Source: Agromyces sp. S2-1-8 (GTDB lineage: Bacteria > Actinomycetota > Actinomycetes > Actinomycetales > Microbacteriaceae). Taken from it: a stretch of 64,000 nt of DNA. A model generated the notes under the pieces. It made no database searches. It saw only the letters and a list, made by a program, of their open reading frames with translations, and was not told the DNA's origin. A program made the translations under genes and the position numbers. The DNA lies in assembly GCF_021129215.1 (NCBI RefSeq), contig NZ_JAJOLP010000001.1, forward strand, positions 3,100,001-3,164,000, read 5' to 3'. Below, one piece after another: positions 1-9,011 of this stretch. The number at the start of each line of letters is the position of its first letter. Position 1 is the first letter of the stretch.

Positions 1-612
1 GGGTTCAGCGGGTTCATCGCGTCGCCTGCGATCGTGGCGGTGCGCCGCGAGCATCCCGGAGTCACGCTCGAGATCGTCGCGGCGCAGCGCCGTGCGACGC
101 AGCAGCGCGTCGGCATCGACCTCGAGGTCGTCGTCGGCAAGCCGCACGTGCAGAAGGCCGAGGCGATCCACGTCGCCGACTACGTGCTCGGGCTCTATGC
201 GAGCCGCGACTACCTCGCGGCGAACGGAACCCCGGCCTCACCGCGCGAGCTCGCGGGCGCCCCGCTCGTCTACTTCATCGAGTCGATGCTGCAGGTCGAC
301 GCGCTCGACGAGGCGCGCCGCCCGACGCAGGGCATGGTCGACACCGTCTCGAGCACGAACGTGTACGTCCAGGTCGACGCGACCCGCGCCGGCGCCGGCC
401 TCGGCCTGCTGCCCGCGTTCCTCGCCGACCGGCACGACGATCTCGTTCGACTGTTCCCCGATGCGATCGAGGAGCGGCTCCCCTACTGGCTGGTCTGCCG
501 CCCCGAGGCGTTGCGGCAGCCGACGGTGCTCGCCTTCATCGCAGCGCTGCGCGCCCGGGTCGCCGAGGTGCAGGGCGCACTGCTCGGCGTGCGCGGACCA
601 CGGCACGGCTGA
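1..612 (+). CDS. LysR-family transcriptional regulator, C-terminal part (5' truncated by window edge)
   Basis: The reading frame is open from base 1, so the N-terminal helix-turn-helix lies outside the window. The visible 203 residues match the LysR effector-binding domain: an early LTLEIV-like strand (VTLEIVAAQRR), a mid-domain switch segment, and the late GLGLLPAFLADRH stretch, which is the usual 'G-G-ALLP' loop of the family. It ends with TGA at 610-612 and converges on rbfA with a 21-bp gap. The target genes and inducer cannot be inferred because the regulated neighbour lies upstream of the window. The family call is firm, the function is unknown. Confidence 0.85.
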   Translation, partial: GFSGFIASPAIVAVRREHPGVTLEIVAAQRRATQQRVGIDLEVVVGKPHVQKAEAIHVADYVLGLYASRDYLAANGTPASPRELAGAPLVYFIESMLQVDALDEARRPTQGMVDTVSSTNVYVQVDATRAGAGLGLLPAFLADRHDDLVRLFPDAIEERLPYWLVCRPEALRQPTVLAFIAALRARVAEVQGALLGVRGPRHG

Positions 613-633
613 CCGGACGGCAGCCGCCCGCGA

Positions 634-1101
634 TCAGCGCGCCTCGGCCTCGTCGAACTCGTCGTCCGCCTCGTCGTCGAGCTCGCGCGGCTTGACGTAG
701 GGGTCGGCCTCGCCCGCATACTCGGCGGTCGCCGCGAGCGCAGTCGTCTCCTCGTCGCGCGTGCGCGCCTCGCGCAGCAGCTCCTCGATGTGCTCGGCGT
801 TCTCGGGGATCGCATCGGCGATGAACTCGAGCGACGGGGTGAGCCGCGCCGTGATGTTGCGGCCGACCTCGCTGCGAAGCATCCCGGTGGCCGCCTTGAG
901 CGCGAGCGCGGAGTCGCGACGCTCCTCGTCCGTGCCGTACACGGTGTAGAAGATGCTCGCGTGCTGCAGGTCGCCCGTGACGCGCACGTCGGTGATCGTC
1001 ACGAAGCCCAGACGCGGGTCGCGAAGGCCCTTGTCGAGACGCCGGGCGACGATCTCCTTGATGCGGTCGGCCATCTTCCTGGCACGTGCCGGATCAGCCA
1101 T
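634..1101 (-). CDS. rbfA: 30S ribosome-binding factor RbfA
   Basis: RbfA binds the immature 30S subunit and helps 16S rRNA 5'-end maturation. The 155-residue product begins MADPARARKMADRIKEIV and carries the family segment DPRLGFVTITDVRVTGDLQHASIFYTV, then a charged C-terminal tail rich in Glu and Asp. I chose the ATG at 1101 because an AAGGAG ribosome-binding site lies about 10 bp upstream; a longer frame to 1164 would run into infB. It is the last gene of nusA-ylxR-infB-rbfA, 59 bp after infB, with a strong GC hairpin in the gap. The acidic tail of about 45 residues is longer than in many bacteria but common in actinobacteria. Confidence 0.95.
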   Translation of the reverse strand: MADPARARKMADRIKEIVARRLDKGLRDPRLGFVTITDVRVTGDLQHASIFYTVYGTDEERRDSALALKAATGMLRSEVGRNITARLTPSLEFIADAIPENAEHIEELLREARTRDEETTALAATAEYAGEADPYVKPRELDDEADDEFDEAEAR

Positions 1102-1127
1102 GGTGGTCAGTGCTCCTTCCGAGCGAA

Positions 1128-1153
1128 GCCCGGGGCGGCGAGCCGCCCCGGGC
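1128..1153 (-). terminator. GC-rich hairpin between infB and rbfA
   Basis: A perfect 12-bp inverted repeat (arms 1128-1139 and 1142-1153) with almost no spacer lies just after the infB stop and before the rbfA ribosome-binding site. There is no T-tract. It could be an intra-operon attenuator or RNA-processing hairpin that lowers rbfA relative to infB; this is inference from position. Confidence 0.5.
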
Positions 1154-1160
1154 CGTTCGG

Positions 1161-3947
1161 TCACACGCGAGGCTTCTCGCGCATCTCGATGGTCTCGATC
1201 TCGTCGCCGACCTGGATGTCGTTGTACTTGCCGAGGCCGATGCCCGCCTCGAAGTCCGTACGGACCTCGGTGACGTCGTCCTTGAACCGGCGGAGCGACT
1301 CGATGGCGAGGTTGTCGCCGACCACGACGCCGTCGCGGATGACACGGGCCTTCGCGTTGCGCGTGATGGTACCGCTGCGCACGATGACACCGGCGATGTT
1401 GCCGAACTTCGAGGAGCGGAACACCTCGCGGATCTCGGCGACACCCGACTGGACCTCCTCGTACTCGGGCTTGAGCATGCCCTTGAGCGAGTTCTCGATG
1501 TCGTCGATCGCGTTGTAGATGACCGAGTAGAAGCGCACGTCGACGCCCTCGCGGGCGGCGCGCTCGCGCGCCTTCACGTCGGGACGCACGTTGAACCCGA
1601 TGACGATCGCGTTGTCGATCGTGGCCAGGTCGATGTCGCTCTCGGTGATCGCACCCACACCGCGGTGGAGGATGCGCAGCTGCACCGAGTCGTCGACCTC
1701 GATCTTCATGAGCGACTCCTCGAGCGCCTCGACGGCACCCGACACGTCGCCCTTGATGATGAGGTTGAGCGCCTCGACCTTGCCCTCTTCGAGTGCACGC
1801 GTGAAGTCCTCCAGCGAGATGCGCTTGCGGGCCTTGGCGAGCTGCGCGTTGCGCTCGGCGGCCTCGCGCTTCTCGGCGATCTGGCGGGCGGTGCGGTCCT
1901 CGTCGGTGACGAGGAACGTGTCGCCGGCGCGCGGAACGCTCGAGAGGCCCTGCACCTGCACCGGACGCGACGGGGTCGCGGCGGTCACGGGGTCGCCGTT
2001 CTCGTCGGCCATGGCGCGCACGCGGCCGTAGGCCGTACCGGCCACGATCGCGTCGCCGACCTTGAGCGTGCCCGACTGGATGAGCACGGTCGCCACGGCG
2101 CCACGCCCCTTGTCGAGCTTCGCCTCGATCGCGACACCGCGCGCGGCCTTGTTCGGGTTCGCACGCAGGTCGAGGCCGGCGTCGGCGGTGAGCAGGACCG
2201 CGTCGAGCAGCTCCTGGATGCCGATGCCCTCGCGAGCCGACACGTCGACGAACATGACGTCGCCGCCGTACTCCTCGGCCACGAGGCCGAACTCGGTGAG
2301 CTGCTGACGCACCTTCGCCGGGTTGGCGTCGGGCTTGTCGATCTTGTTCACCGCGACCACGATCGGCACGTTGGCCGACTGGGCGTGGTTCAGCGCCTCG
2401 ATCGTCTGCGGCATGATGCCGTCGTCGGCGGCGACCACGAGGATCGCGATGTCGGTCACCTGCGCACCGCGGGCACGCATGGCGGTGAACGCCTCGTGAC
2501 CCGGGGTGTCGATGAAGGTGATCGCACGGTCGATGCCCTCGTGCTCGGTGTGCACCTGGTACGCACCGATGTGCTGGGTGATGCCGCCGGCCTCGCCCGC
2601 GACGACGTTCGCGTTGCGGATGGCGTCGAGCAGTCGGGTCTTGCCGTGGTCGACGTGGCCCATGACGGTGACGACCGGGGGCCGCTGCGCGAGGTCCTCG
2701 TCGGTCTCGTCCTCGAGCTCCTGGTCGAGGTCGATGTCGAAGCCCTCGAGGAGCTCGCGGTCCTCGTCCTCGGGCGAGACGACCTGGATCTTGTAGCCGA
2801 GCTCGGCGCCGAGCACCTCGAAGGTGGCCTCGTCGAGCGACTCGGTCGCGGTCGCCATCTCACCGAGGTGGAACAGCACCGTCACGAGCGAACCGGGGTT
2901 CGCGTCGATCTTGTCGGCGAAGTCGGAGATCGAGGAGCCTCGACGCAGACGGATGACGGTGTTGCCGTCGCCGCGGGGAACGCTCACGCCGCCGAGCGAC
3001 GGAGCCTCCCGCATCTCGAACTCGGCCCGCTTCGTCCGCTTCGACTTGCGCGACTTCGACTTGCCGCCGCCACGACCGAACGCACCGGCCGTGCCGCCGC
3101 CGGGACCACGTCCGCGACCGCCGCCACCCGCGGGACGCGGGCCGCCGAAGCCGCCGCCGGGCCGCTGGAAGCCGCCGCCCGCACCGGCACCGGCACCGCC
3201 GGGACCGCCGGGACGTGCTCCGGCACCGCCGGGACGCTGGAACCCGCCTGGGCGGCCTCCGCCCGCGGGACGCGGGGCGCCGATGCGCGGCGAACCGGGC
3301 CGCGGCGCCTGGGGCCGCGGGATGTTGCCGGGGCTCGGGCGCTGGCCCATGCCCTGCGAGCTCGAGAACGGGTTGTTGCCCGGGCGCGGCTGGGCGGGGC
3401 GGGAGCCCATGCCCTGCGAGCTCGAGAACGGGTTGTTGCCGGGGCGCGGGGCGCCGGGCTTCGGGGCGGGGCGGGGAGCCGCGCCGCCGGGCTTCGCGGC
3501 GCCGCCGGGCTTCACCGCATCGCCGGACTTCGCCGGGGCGGGCGTGCTCTCGGCAGCCGTCTGCTCGGCAGCGGCCTTCTCGGCGGCGGCCTGCGCCGCC
3601 TTCTCCTCGGCCTGGGCCTGGCGCTCGGCGACCGTCAGCGGCGCGTCGGCCGGCGCGGGCGCGGCGGGAGCCGGAGCTTCGGGGGCCGGAGCCGCGGGGG
3701 GCTTGGGGCCCGGCTTGGGACCGGGCTTCACCCCGGCCTTGGCGGGTGCGGCCGGGGCCGCCGGTGCGGCGCCCTTCGCGGCGCCGTCGGCCTCGAGCGC
3801 CGCCTTCAGGCGACGTGCGACGGGGGGTTCGATGGACGACGAGGGTCCCTTGACGTACTCGCCCATCTCCTTGAGCTTCTCAAGGGCGATCTTGCTGTCG
3901 ACACCGAGTTCGGATGCGATCTCGTGTACGCGTGGTTTGGCAGCCAC
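1161..3947 (-). CDS. infB: Translation initiation factor IF-2
   Basis: IF-2 is the GTPase that delivers initiator tRNA to the 30S subunit. The product is 928 residues. The N-terminus has the IF2_N helix ([19 protein letters not shown]), followed by about 300 residues of low-complexity Ala/Pro/Gly/Arg linker, then a basic stretch and the G domain with GHVDHGKT (about residue 430), [15 protein letters not shown] and NKID. Domains II to IV follow. The GTG at 3947 is preferred over an ATG at 3971 because an AGGAGA site sits directly upstream. It lies third in the nusA operon. The linker contains a 36-bp direct DNA repeat encoding [11 protein letters not shown] twice. Confidence 0.97.
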   Translation of the reverse strand: MAAKPRVHEIASELGVDSKIALEKLKEMGEYVKGPSSSIEPPVARRLKAALEADGAAKGAAPAAPAAPAKAGVKPGPKPGPKPPAAPAPEAPAPAAPAPADAPLTVAERQAQAEEKAAQAAAEKAAAEQTAAESTPAPAKSGDAVKPGGAAKPGGAAPRPAPKPGAPRPGNNPFSSSQGMGSRPAQPRPGNNPFSSSQGMGQRPSPGNIPRPQAPRPGSPRIGAPRPAGGGRPGGFQRPGGAGARPGGPGGAGAGAGGGFQRPGGGFGGPRPAGGGGRGRGPGGGTAGAFGRGGGKSKSRKSKRTKRAEFEMREAPSLGGVSVPRGDGNTVIRLRRGSSISDFADKIDANPGSLVTVLFHLGEMATATESLDEATFEVLGAELGYKIQVVSPEDEDRELLEGFDIDLDQELEDETDEDLAQRPPVVTVMGHVDHGKTRLLDAIRNANVVAGEAGGITQHIGAYQVHTEHEGIDRAITFIDTPGHEAFTAMRARGAQVTDIAILVVAADDGIMPQTIEALNHAQSANVPIVVAVNKIDKPDANPAKVRQQLTEFGLVAEEYGGDVMFVDVSAREGIGIQELLDAVLLTADAGLDLRANPNKAARGVAIEAKLDKGRGAVATVLIQSGTLKVGDAIVAGTAYGRVRAMADENGDPVTAATPSRPVQVQGLSSVPRAGDTFLVTDEDRTARQIAEKREAAERNAQLAKARKRISLEDFTRALEEGKVEALNLIIKGDVSGAVEALEESLMKIEVDDSVQLRILHRGVGAITESDIDLATIDNAIVIGFNVRPDVKARERAAREGVDVRFYSVIYNAIDDIENSLKGMLKPEYEEVQSGVAEIREVFRSSKFGNIAGVIVRSGTITRNAKARVIRDGVVVGDNLAIESLRRFKDDVTEVRTDFEAGIGLGKYNDIQVGDEIETIEMREKPRV
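3345..3440. repeat. 36-bp direct repeat within the infB linker
   Basis: Bases 3345-3380 are repeated exactly at 3405-3440, giving a 60-bp period. On the coding strand both copies encode the same [16 protein letters not shown] peptide in the disordered region of IF-2. A recent in-frame duplication in a region under weak length constraint is the simplest explanation. Confidence 0.85.
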
Positions 3948-4047
3948 TTCTCTCCTGTTCCGGGCCTGCACCCGGACAGGGGCAGACCATCAATGGCGGA
4001 CGGGACTCATTTCGAGCCGCTCATTACTTGTCACTCATTGGTGATCA

Positions 4048-4311
4048 CTAGCCGTTCAGCCTGTTCTCTACGTTGGTGGTGCTCACCTCGCCGCGGATGC
4101 GGAGCGCCCGCGCGAAAGCACGACGCCGGACTGCGAGGCGGTAGCACTCGAGCGTCGGATGCAACCACGCGCCTCTCCCCGGAAGCACGGCCGCATCGTC
4201 TGCGACCACCTGGGATTCCTGGAGAACGACCCTCAGAAGCGAGGATCGCGGGGCGTGCGAACGGCATCCGATGCACGTTCTGACGGGTTCCATCTTACAC
4301 TCTGCGCTCAT
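4048..4311 (-). CDS. ylxR: YlxR family RNA-binding protein (DUF448)
   Basis: A small basic protein of 87 residues or fewer with the YlxR signature RTCIGCR near the N-terminus and GRGAWLHP in the middle, followed by a Cys-containing helix and a basic C-terminal helix. The family is encoded between nusA and infB in most Gram-positives and is proposed to bind RNA. Start choice is uncertain: ATG at 4311 gives MSAECKMEPVRTC, ATG at 4293 gives MEPVRTC; neither has a strong ribosome-binding site. It lies 48 bp after nusA and about 100 bp before infB, so it is read within the operon. Confidence 0.9.
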   Translation of the reverse strand: MSAECKMEPVRTCIGCRSHAPRSSLLRVVLQESQVVADDAAVLPGRGAWLHPTLECYRLAVRRRAFARALRIRGEVSTTNVENRLNG

Positions 4312-4359
4312 GCCCCGCCGACGGGGCCACCGACCGGGGTCGAAACCGCCTCGCGGCGG

Positions 4360-5358
4360 TCAGCCCTGCTCGAGGATCGAGTCGGGCTGGATGTCGATCT
4401 TCGCTCCCGTGAGCTTCGCGGCGAGCCGGGCGTTCTGCCCCTCTTTCCCGATCGCCAGCGACAGCTGGTAGTCGGGCACGAGGGCGCGCACCGCGCGCGT
4501 CTGCTCGTCGATCACGTAGGCGCTCGTCACCTTCGCCGGCGAGAGGGCGGAGGCGACGAAGGTCGCGAGGTCGTCGGACCAGTCGACGATGTCGATCTTC
4601 TCGGCGCCGAGCTCGGCGGTCACGGCGCGCACGCGCTGGCCGAGTTCGCCGATCGCTGCGCCCTTCGCGTTCACACCGGGCTGGTTCGCACGCACCGCGA
4701 TCTTGGTGCGGTGGCCGGCCTCACGTGCGAGGGAGACGATCTCGACGACACCCGAGGCGATCTCGGGCACCTCGAGCGCGAAGAGCTTGCGCACGAGCGC
4801 GGGGTGCGTGCGCGAGACCGTGATCGACGGACCCTTCGCCCCCTTCGCGACGCTCGTGACGTACACGCGGATGCGCTGGCCGTGCGGGTACTCCTCGCCC
4901 GGAACCTGCTCTTCGGGAGGCAGGATCGCCTCGACCGTCCCGAGGTCGATGTGCACCATCTTCGGGTTCGGCCCCTGCTGGATGATGCCCGCCACGATGT
5001 CGCCCTCACGGCCGCGGAACTCGCCGAGCACCGCATCGTCGGCGATGTCGCGCAGGCGCTGCATGATGACCTGCTTCGCGGCGAACGCCGCGATGCGACC
5101 GAAGTCGTTCGGAGTGTCGTCGGCCTCGCCGATCACGTTGCCCTCGTCGTCGAGCTCGGGCACGTAGATCGTGACGTGCCCCGACTTGCGGTCGAGCTCG
5201 GCGCGGGCGCCGTTCGGGTTCGAATGCCCGTGCTGGTTCGGGTTCTGGTGCTTGAGGTAGGCCATCAGGATCGCCTGCTCGATGATCTGCACCAGTTCCT
5301 CGAACGGGATCTCCTTCTCGCGCTCCACCATGCGAAGCATGCTGAGGTCGATATCCAT
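4360..5358 (-). CDS. nusA: Transcription termination/antitermination factor NusA
   Basis: NusA binds RNA polymerase and nascent RNA and modulates pausing, termination and antitermination. The 332-residue product has the N-terminal polymerase-binding domain (MDIDLSMLRMVEREKEIPFEELVQ), an S1 domain (about residues 115-185, ending SITVSRTHPALVRKLF) and two KH domains (VNAKGAAIGELGQRV and LAIGKEGQNARLAAKLTG). It lacks the acidic C-terminal repeats of E. coli NusA, as is normal in actinobacteria. The ATG at 5358 has a clear AGGAGG site. The gene usually preceding nusA, rimP, is absent here; a promoter candidate lies in the 124-bp gap upstream. Confidence 0.96.
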   Translation of the reverse strand: MDIDLSMLRMVEREKEIPFEELVQIIEQAILMAYLKHQNPNQHGHSNPNGARAELDRKSGHVTIYVPELDDEGNVIGEADDTPNDFGRIAAFAAKQVIMQRLRDIADDAVLGEFRGREGDIVAGIIQQGPNPKMVHIDLGTVEAILPPEEQVPGEEYPHGQRIRVYVTSVAKGAKGPSITVSRTHPALVRKLFALEVPEIASGVVEIVSLAREAGHRTKIAVRANQPGVNAKGAAIGELGQRVRAVTAELGAEKIDIVDWSDDLATFVASALSPAKVTSAYVIDEQTRAVRALVPDYQLSLAIGKEGQNARLAAKLTGAKIDIQPDSILEQG

Positions 5359-5412
5359 CTCCGGCCTCCTCTATTCAGCTCTCAGGCCGCTTCCCCTCGG
5401 AGCGGACATTCA

Positions 5413-5442
5413 AGCCTATCGGATGCCGCGAGCCGCCGTCAC
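5413..5442 (-). promoter_or_regulatory. Candidate promoter of the nusA operon
   Basis: On the minus strand a TAGGCT -10 element (5418-5413) is preceded at 18 bp by GTGACG (5442-5437), five of six matches to TTGACG. The predicted transcript would have a leader of roughly 45-50 nt containing the nusA AGGAGG site. Supported by sequence match only. Confidence 0.45.
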
Positions 5443-5482
5443 CCGCGGAACGGGTCCGTTCGAGGCATCCGCAACCCGGCGG

Positions 5483-6568
5483 TCAGTCCCCCGGCACCGA
5501 CGGCGGGGTCGCCCTGGCGGGCGCCGAGGGCAGCGCGTTGATCGCCCGGATCACCTCGTGCAGCTCGCCGACCCGGTGCGGGTCGAGCTCGAACACGAGT
5601 CGCGGCTTGTCGAGCGCGTCGCGGTCGGCCTGCTCCGGGGCGAGCGGCTCGGTGCGGGCGAAGCGCCCGCTCGTGAGCAGCCGCCCGAAGCGACGGTCGA
5701 GCTCGGCGACCTCGGCATCGCTCGGTTCGGCGTTGAGCCGGAGCACGAGGCGGTCGCCGACCCAGCGGAGCGAGTCGTAGTTGCGCCAGAAGCCGGTGAT
5801 CTCGGCGACCGCCTCATCCACCGAATCGGTGATCAGCACGCGATCGAGGTCGCCCGGCGAGACCATGCCGAGCGGTGCGAGCTCGGTCTCGACGTACCGC
5901 CGCAGGCTCGTCCAGTAGGTGCCCCCCTCGGCGTCGAGCAGCACGATCGGCATGGGCTCAGCCTTGCCGGTCTGCTGCAGGGTGAGGAGCTCGAACGTCT
6001 CGTCGAGCGTGCCGAACCCGCCGGGCAGGCAGACGAATCCACGCGACTCCTTCATGAGCATGAGCTTGCGGGTGAAGAAGTACTTCATCGTGACGAGCCG
6101 CTCGTCGACGGCGATCGCGGCGCTCGGCTTCTCCTCGAACGGCAGTCGGATCGACACGCCGATCGCGAGCGCGGGACCGGCGCCTTCGGCCGCCGCCTGC
6201 ATGATGCCCGGTCCTGCCCCGGTGACGACCATCCAGCCGTCATCGGCGAGCGAGGCGGCGACGCCCTGCGCCTGGCGGTACAGCGGGTCGTCGGCGGCGA
6301 TGCGTGCCGACCCGAAGACGGTGACCTTGGGAACGGCGGTGTACGGCGCGAACAAACGGAACGCCTGCCGCATCTCCTCGAGGGCCGCCGCGGTGATCTT
6401 CAGGTCGAGCCGGTCGGTGCCGTCGAGCCCGAGCCGCGCCCCCGACGCGAGGATGCGCTCGATGAGCGCTCGGTTCCGCCCGGCGCCGATCTCGGCGACG
6501 AGGGCGGCGACCGCCTCGCCGACGGAGTCGGGCAGGGCATCGGGCGACGACGCGACGAACTCACTCAC
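5483..6568 (-). CDS. LOG-family protein (lysine decarboxylase-like fold, Rossmann)
   Basis: The 361-residue product carries the LOG-family phosphoribohydrolase motifs: a Rossmann entry VFGSARIAADDPLYRQA, GAGPGIMQAAAEGA, and PGGFGTLDETFELLTLQQ, which is the PGGxGTxxE active-site motif. Family members release cytokinin-type or other adenine nucleobases from nucleoside 5'-monophosphates; bacterial substrates are often unknown. It is longer than minimal LOG proteins (about 190 aa), with extra N- and C-terminal helical regions as in the 'TIGR00730-like' long forms. The GTG at 6568 gives VSEFVASSPDALPD and sits 6 nt after a CAGGCT -10-like hexamer, so translation may be leaderless. It occupies the position where rimP would be expected. 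Confidence 0.85.
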   Translation of the reverse strand: MSEFVASSPDALPDSVGEAVAALVAEIGAGRNRALIERILASGARLGLDGTDRLDLKITAAALEEMRQAFRLFAPYTAVPKVTVFGSARIAADDPLYRQAQGVAASLADDGWMVVTGAGPGIMQAAAEGAGPALAIGVSIRLPFEEKPSAAIAVDERLVTMKYFFTRKLMLMKESRGFVCLPGGFGTLDETFELLTLQQTGKAEPMPIVLLDAEGGTYWTSLRRYVETELAPLGMVSPGDLDRVLITDSVDEAVAEITGFWRNYDSLRWVGDRLVLRLNAEPSDAEVAELDRRFGRLLTSGRFARTEPLAPEQADRDALDKPRLVFELDPHRVGELHEVIRAINALPSAPARATPPSVPGD

Positions 6569-6574
6569 GAGGCC

Positions 6575-6580
6575 AGCCTG
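6575..6580 (-). promoter_or_regulatory. Leaderless-type -10 element before the LOG-family gene
   Basis: CAGGCT on the minus strand ends 6 nt before the GTG start at 6568, the same geometry seen at several other genes in this window. Only positions 2 and 6 of the TAnnnT consensus are kept, so support is moderate. Confidence 0.35.
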
Positions 6581-6635
6581 CCACGCCCGCAGCGGTCGGC
6601 CGCAGAGACATCCCGTCCGACGCCGCTGACGAACC

Positions 6636-6669
6636 GGATGCCGCGTGGCCCCCCGACCACGCGGCATCC
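6636..6669 (-). terminator. Terminator hairpin downstream of the PhoX-type phosphatase gene
   Basis: Perfect 13-bp arms (6636-6648 and 6657-6669, GGATGCCGCGTGG and its complement) flank an 8-base loop, 23 bp after the phosphatase stop codon on the minus strand. It belongs to a family of GGATGCC.../...GGCATCC hairpins found at gene ends across the window. Confidence 0.65.
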
Positions 6670-6691
6670 CCCCATGACGCGGCGAACCCCC

Positions 6692-8776
6692 TCAGCCGCG
6701 CCACACCTGGATGACCGACGGTCGCGGCGCCGCGACCAGCCCGGAGTCGCGGCGGTGGGTCGGCACGTAGTCGGGGAAGTACGAATGCGGCTCGGCGACC
6801 GTGCCCTCCTCGCCCGGGTGCTGGACCGCGACGAACACCATGCCTTCGCGATCGTGGATGACGGGCCCGCACGTCTCCGCGTCGCGCGGCACCGAGAGGA
6901 ACTGCTGCACGCGCCCGCGCTCCTCCCCCTCGAGTCCCACCTTGAAGAGCCCGTCGTTGTAGCCGATCTTGCTCGGCGCGCCGTCGGTCGAGATCCAGAG
7001 GTCGCCGACCGAGTCGAACGCGATGTTGTCGGGGCACGAGATCGGCGAGACGAGCTCGGCGGGGAACCCCGAGAAGTAGGGCCGTTCGCCGTCGATCGAC
7101 GGGTCGCCGCAGAGCAGCAGGATGGTCCAGCCGAACGTGGTGCCCGACTGCCCTGCCGTCTCGGTGAGCTCGAGCACGTGACCGTGGCGGTTGCCCGTGA
7201 CCGACCCGGTCGGAGAGACGAGCGAGACCGGGTTCGCCTCGTCGACCTGCGCGCGGGTGCGGCCCGAGTTGTTCGTGAGGGCCGCGTAGACCTTGCCGGT
7301 GCGCGGGTTGGGCTGCACGTCCTCGGGCCGGTCCATCTTCGTCGCTCCGACGGTGTCGGCCGCGAGCCTCGTGTAGACGAGCACCTCCTCGGTCGACATG
7401 CCGGGGATGACGCTCTCGCCGTCCTGCGTGAGCGGGATCCACACGCCGGAGCCGTCGAAGGCGCCGTCGCTCGGCAGTGCACCCGTGCCGGTGATCTCGG
7501 CCGCGGGCGAGTCGCCGGTGAACTTCGCGACGTAGAGGTCGCCCTCCTCGAGGAGGGTCATGTTGCGACGCCGCGCGGCCTTCGAGCCCGAGGGGTCGAA
7601 CACGCGCTTCGAGACGAACTTGTACATGTAGTCGTTCGCCTGGTCGTCGCCCATGTAGGCGACCGCGCGACCGTCCTCGCCGATGATGACGTTCGCGCCC
7701 TCGTGCTTGAACCGGCCCATCGCCGTGTGCTTTCGCGGCGTCGAGGTCGGATCCTCGGGGTCGATCTCGACGATCCAGCCGAACCGGTTCGGCTCGTTGA
7801 CGAATCCGGGGTCCTTCGCGTTGAAGCGCGGATCGATGCGTTCGAACGTGTAGGTCGACTTCGTGCTCGGCGTGGCCCGGTAGCGCTTCTGCCCGGCGGT
7901 GTCGGCCGCCCAGACGAAGTAGCCGTCGAAGTTCTCCTCACCGGAGAGCACCGTGCCCCACGGCGTCGTGCCGCCCGCGCAGTTGCCGAGCGTGCCCTTC
8001 ACCCAGCGACCCTCGGCGTCCTCCGCGGTCTGCAGGAGGACGCTGCCTGCAGCGGGACCGGTGACCTCGAACACGGTGTCCGCGGTGATGCGGCGGTTGC
8101 GGCGTCCGTCGATGAGGTAGCGCCACGGCTGCCCGAGCTTCGAGCGGCGCAGCTCGACGACCGAGAAGCCGTGCGCAGCCTTCGCGATCGCCGCGCGCTC
8201 GTCGAGCACGGCGGCGTCGGTCGAGGGGGCGAACATGATGGCGGGGTTCACGTACTCGTGGTTGTTCACGAGCACGCCCGTGCGGCCGCTGCGGTCCTGC
8301 AGGATGTCGAGGTAGTCGCAGTTGTAGCCGAACTGGCCGGCCTGCGCCTCCGGCGTCTGGTGCTCGAAGTCGAGGGCGGGCACGCTCGAGAAGAGCGGGT
8401 CGCCCCAGCGGATGATCGGCTGCCACGTGTAGCCCGCCGGCACCGTCACGTCGTCGACGAGCATCGGCACCGGGTCGATCGCGTCGAACGGAAGCCCGCC
8501 CGTCGCGCCGGACGCCCCGCCGCCGGGAGCGGCGAACGCCGAGCCGCTCGGCGACGCCGCGGCGAGCGCGATGCCCACTGCGCCGGCCGCGCCGAAGCCG
8601 AGCAGGGCCCGGCGCGTCAGCGCGGCCGAGGCGACATCGCGGAAGTGCGCGTTGGTCGTCGTGTTGCACTCCGGCCCGATGCAGGCATTGGCGCACTTGA
8701 AATGGCAGGTCACGGCCGAGCGCTTGCCGCGCACGTGGTCGGCCATCGGGAGCAGCTGGATGTCGGTGATCGTCAC
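6692..8776 (-). CDS. PhoX-type secreted phosphatase (DUF839), Tat-exported
   Basis: A 694-residue member of the PhoX/DUF839 family of calcium-dependent alkaline phosphatases, beta-propeller enzymes that release phosphate from organophosphates outside the cell. The N-terminus has a family Cys-rich patch (CHFKCANACIGPECN, about residues 25-39) and then a twin-arginine export signal TRRALLGFGAAG (about residues 54-65). Downstream, GTTPWGTVLSGEENFDGYF, NHEYVNP and MDRPEDVQPNPRTGKVYAALTNN are typical family segments that supply metal ligands. The GTG at 8776 (VTITDIQLLPMADHV) is chosen because a GAGGAA ribosome-binding site precedes it. It is monocistronic and divergent from the K+ channel gene. 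I saw no clear PHO box. Confidence 0.9.
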   Translation of the reverse strand: MTITDIQLLPMADHVRGKRSAVTCHFKCANACIGPECNTTTNAHFRDVASAALTRRALLGFGAAGAVGIALAAASPSGSAFAAPGGGASGATGGLPFDAIDPVPMLVDDVTVPAGYTWQPIIRWGDPLFSSVPALDFEHQTPEAQAGQFGYNCDYLDILQDRSGRTGVLVNNHEYVNPAIMFAPSTDAAVLDERAAIAKAAHGFSVVELRRSKLGQPWRYLIDGRRNRRITADTVFEVTGPAAGSVLLQTAEDAEGRWVKGTLGNCAGGTTPWGTVLSGEENFDGYFVWAADTAGQKRYRATPSTKSTYTFERIDPRFNAKDPGFVNEPNRFGWIVEIDPEDPTSTPRKHTAMGRFKHEGANVIIGEDGRAVAYMGDDQANDYMYKFVSKRVFDPSGSKAARRRNMTLLEEGDLYVAKFTGDSPAAEITGTGALPSDGAFDGSGVWIPLTQDGESVIPGMSTEEVLVYTRLAADTVGATKMDRPEDVQPNPRTGKVYAALTNNSGRTRAQVDEANPVSLVSPTGSVTGNRHGHVLELTETAGQSGTTFGWTILLLCGDPSIDGERPYFSGFPAELVSPISCPDNIAFDSVGDLWISTDGAPSKIGYNDGLFKVGLEGEERGRVQQFLSVPRDAETCGPVIHDREGMVFVAVQHPGEEGTVAEPHSYFPDYVPTHRRDSGLVAAPRPSVIQVWRG

Positions 8777-9011
8777 GGATCGTTCCTCACGCCGTCGGTC
8801 AAGGGGGTCGAGTGCAGGCTGCACGCCGAAACCGAAGCCCCACGGGATGGGGGGTGTCCGGAACATGAACGCCGTCCGAACGATCGGGTCCGGCGCGACC
8901 CGGACGACGAGCCGCGCCTCCCACGCCGTGCCCCCGCGATCCTGAAGAATCGGTATCGCCCACGATCGAGACCGCGCGGCCGATGGGCCGCCAGAGCCGG
9001 AGGACGCCCGA

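Noticed and set aside
1086..4283. Very long open frame antisense to infB (over 1,000 codons)
   Set aside because: It mirrors the infB codon pattern on the opposite strand, a normal effect of high GC. Composition (runs of Arg, Gly, Asp) and lack of domains mark it as a shadow frame.
5419..5471. GGATGCC/GGCATCC inverted repeat upstream of nusA as a terminator
   Set aside because: The arms are only about 8 bp and almost 40 bases apart, and the interval contains the better supported nusA promoter.
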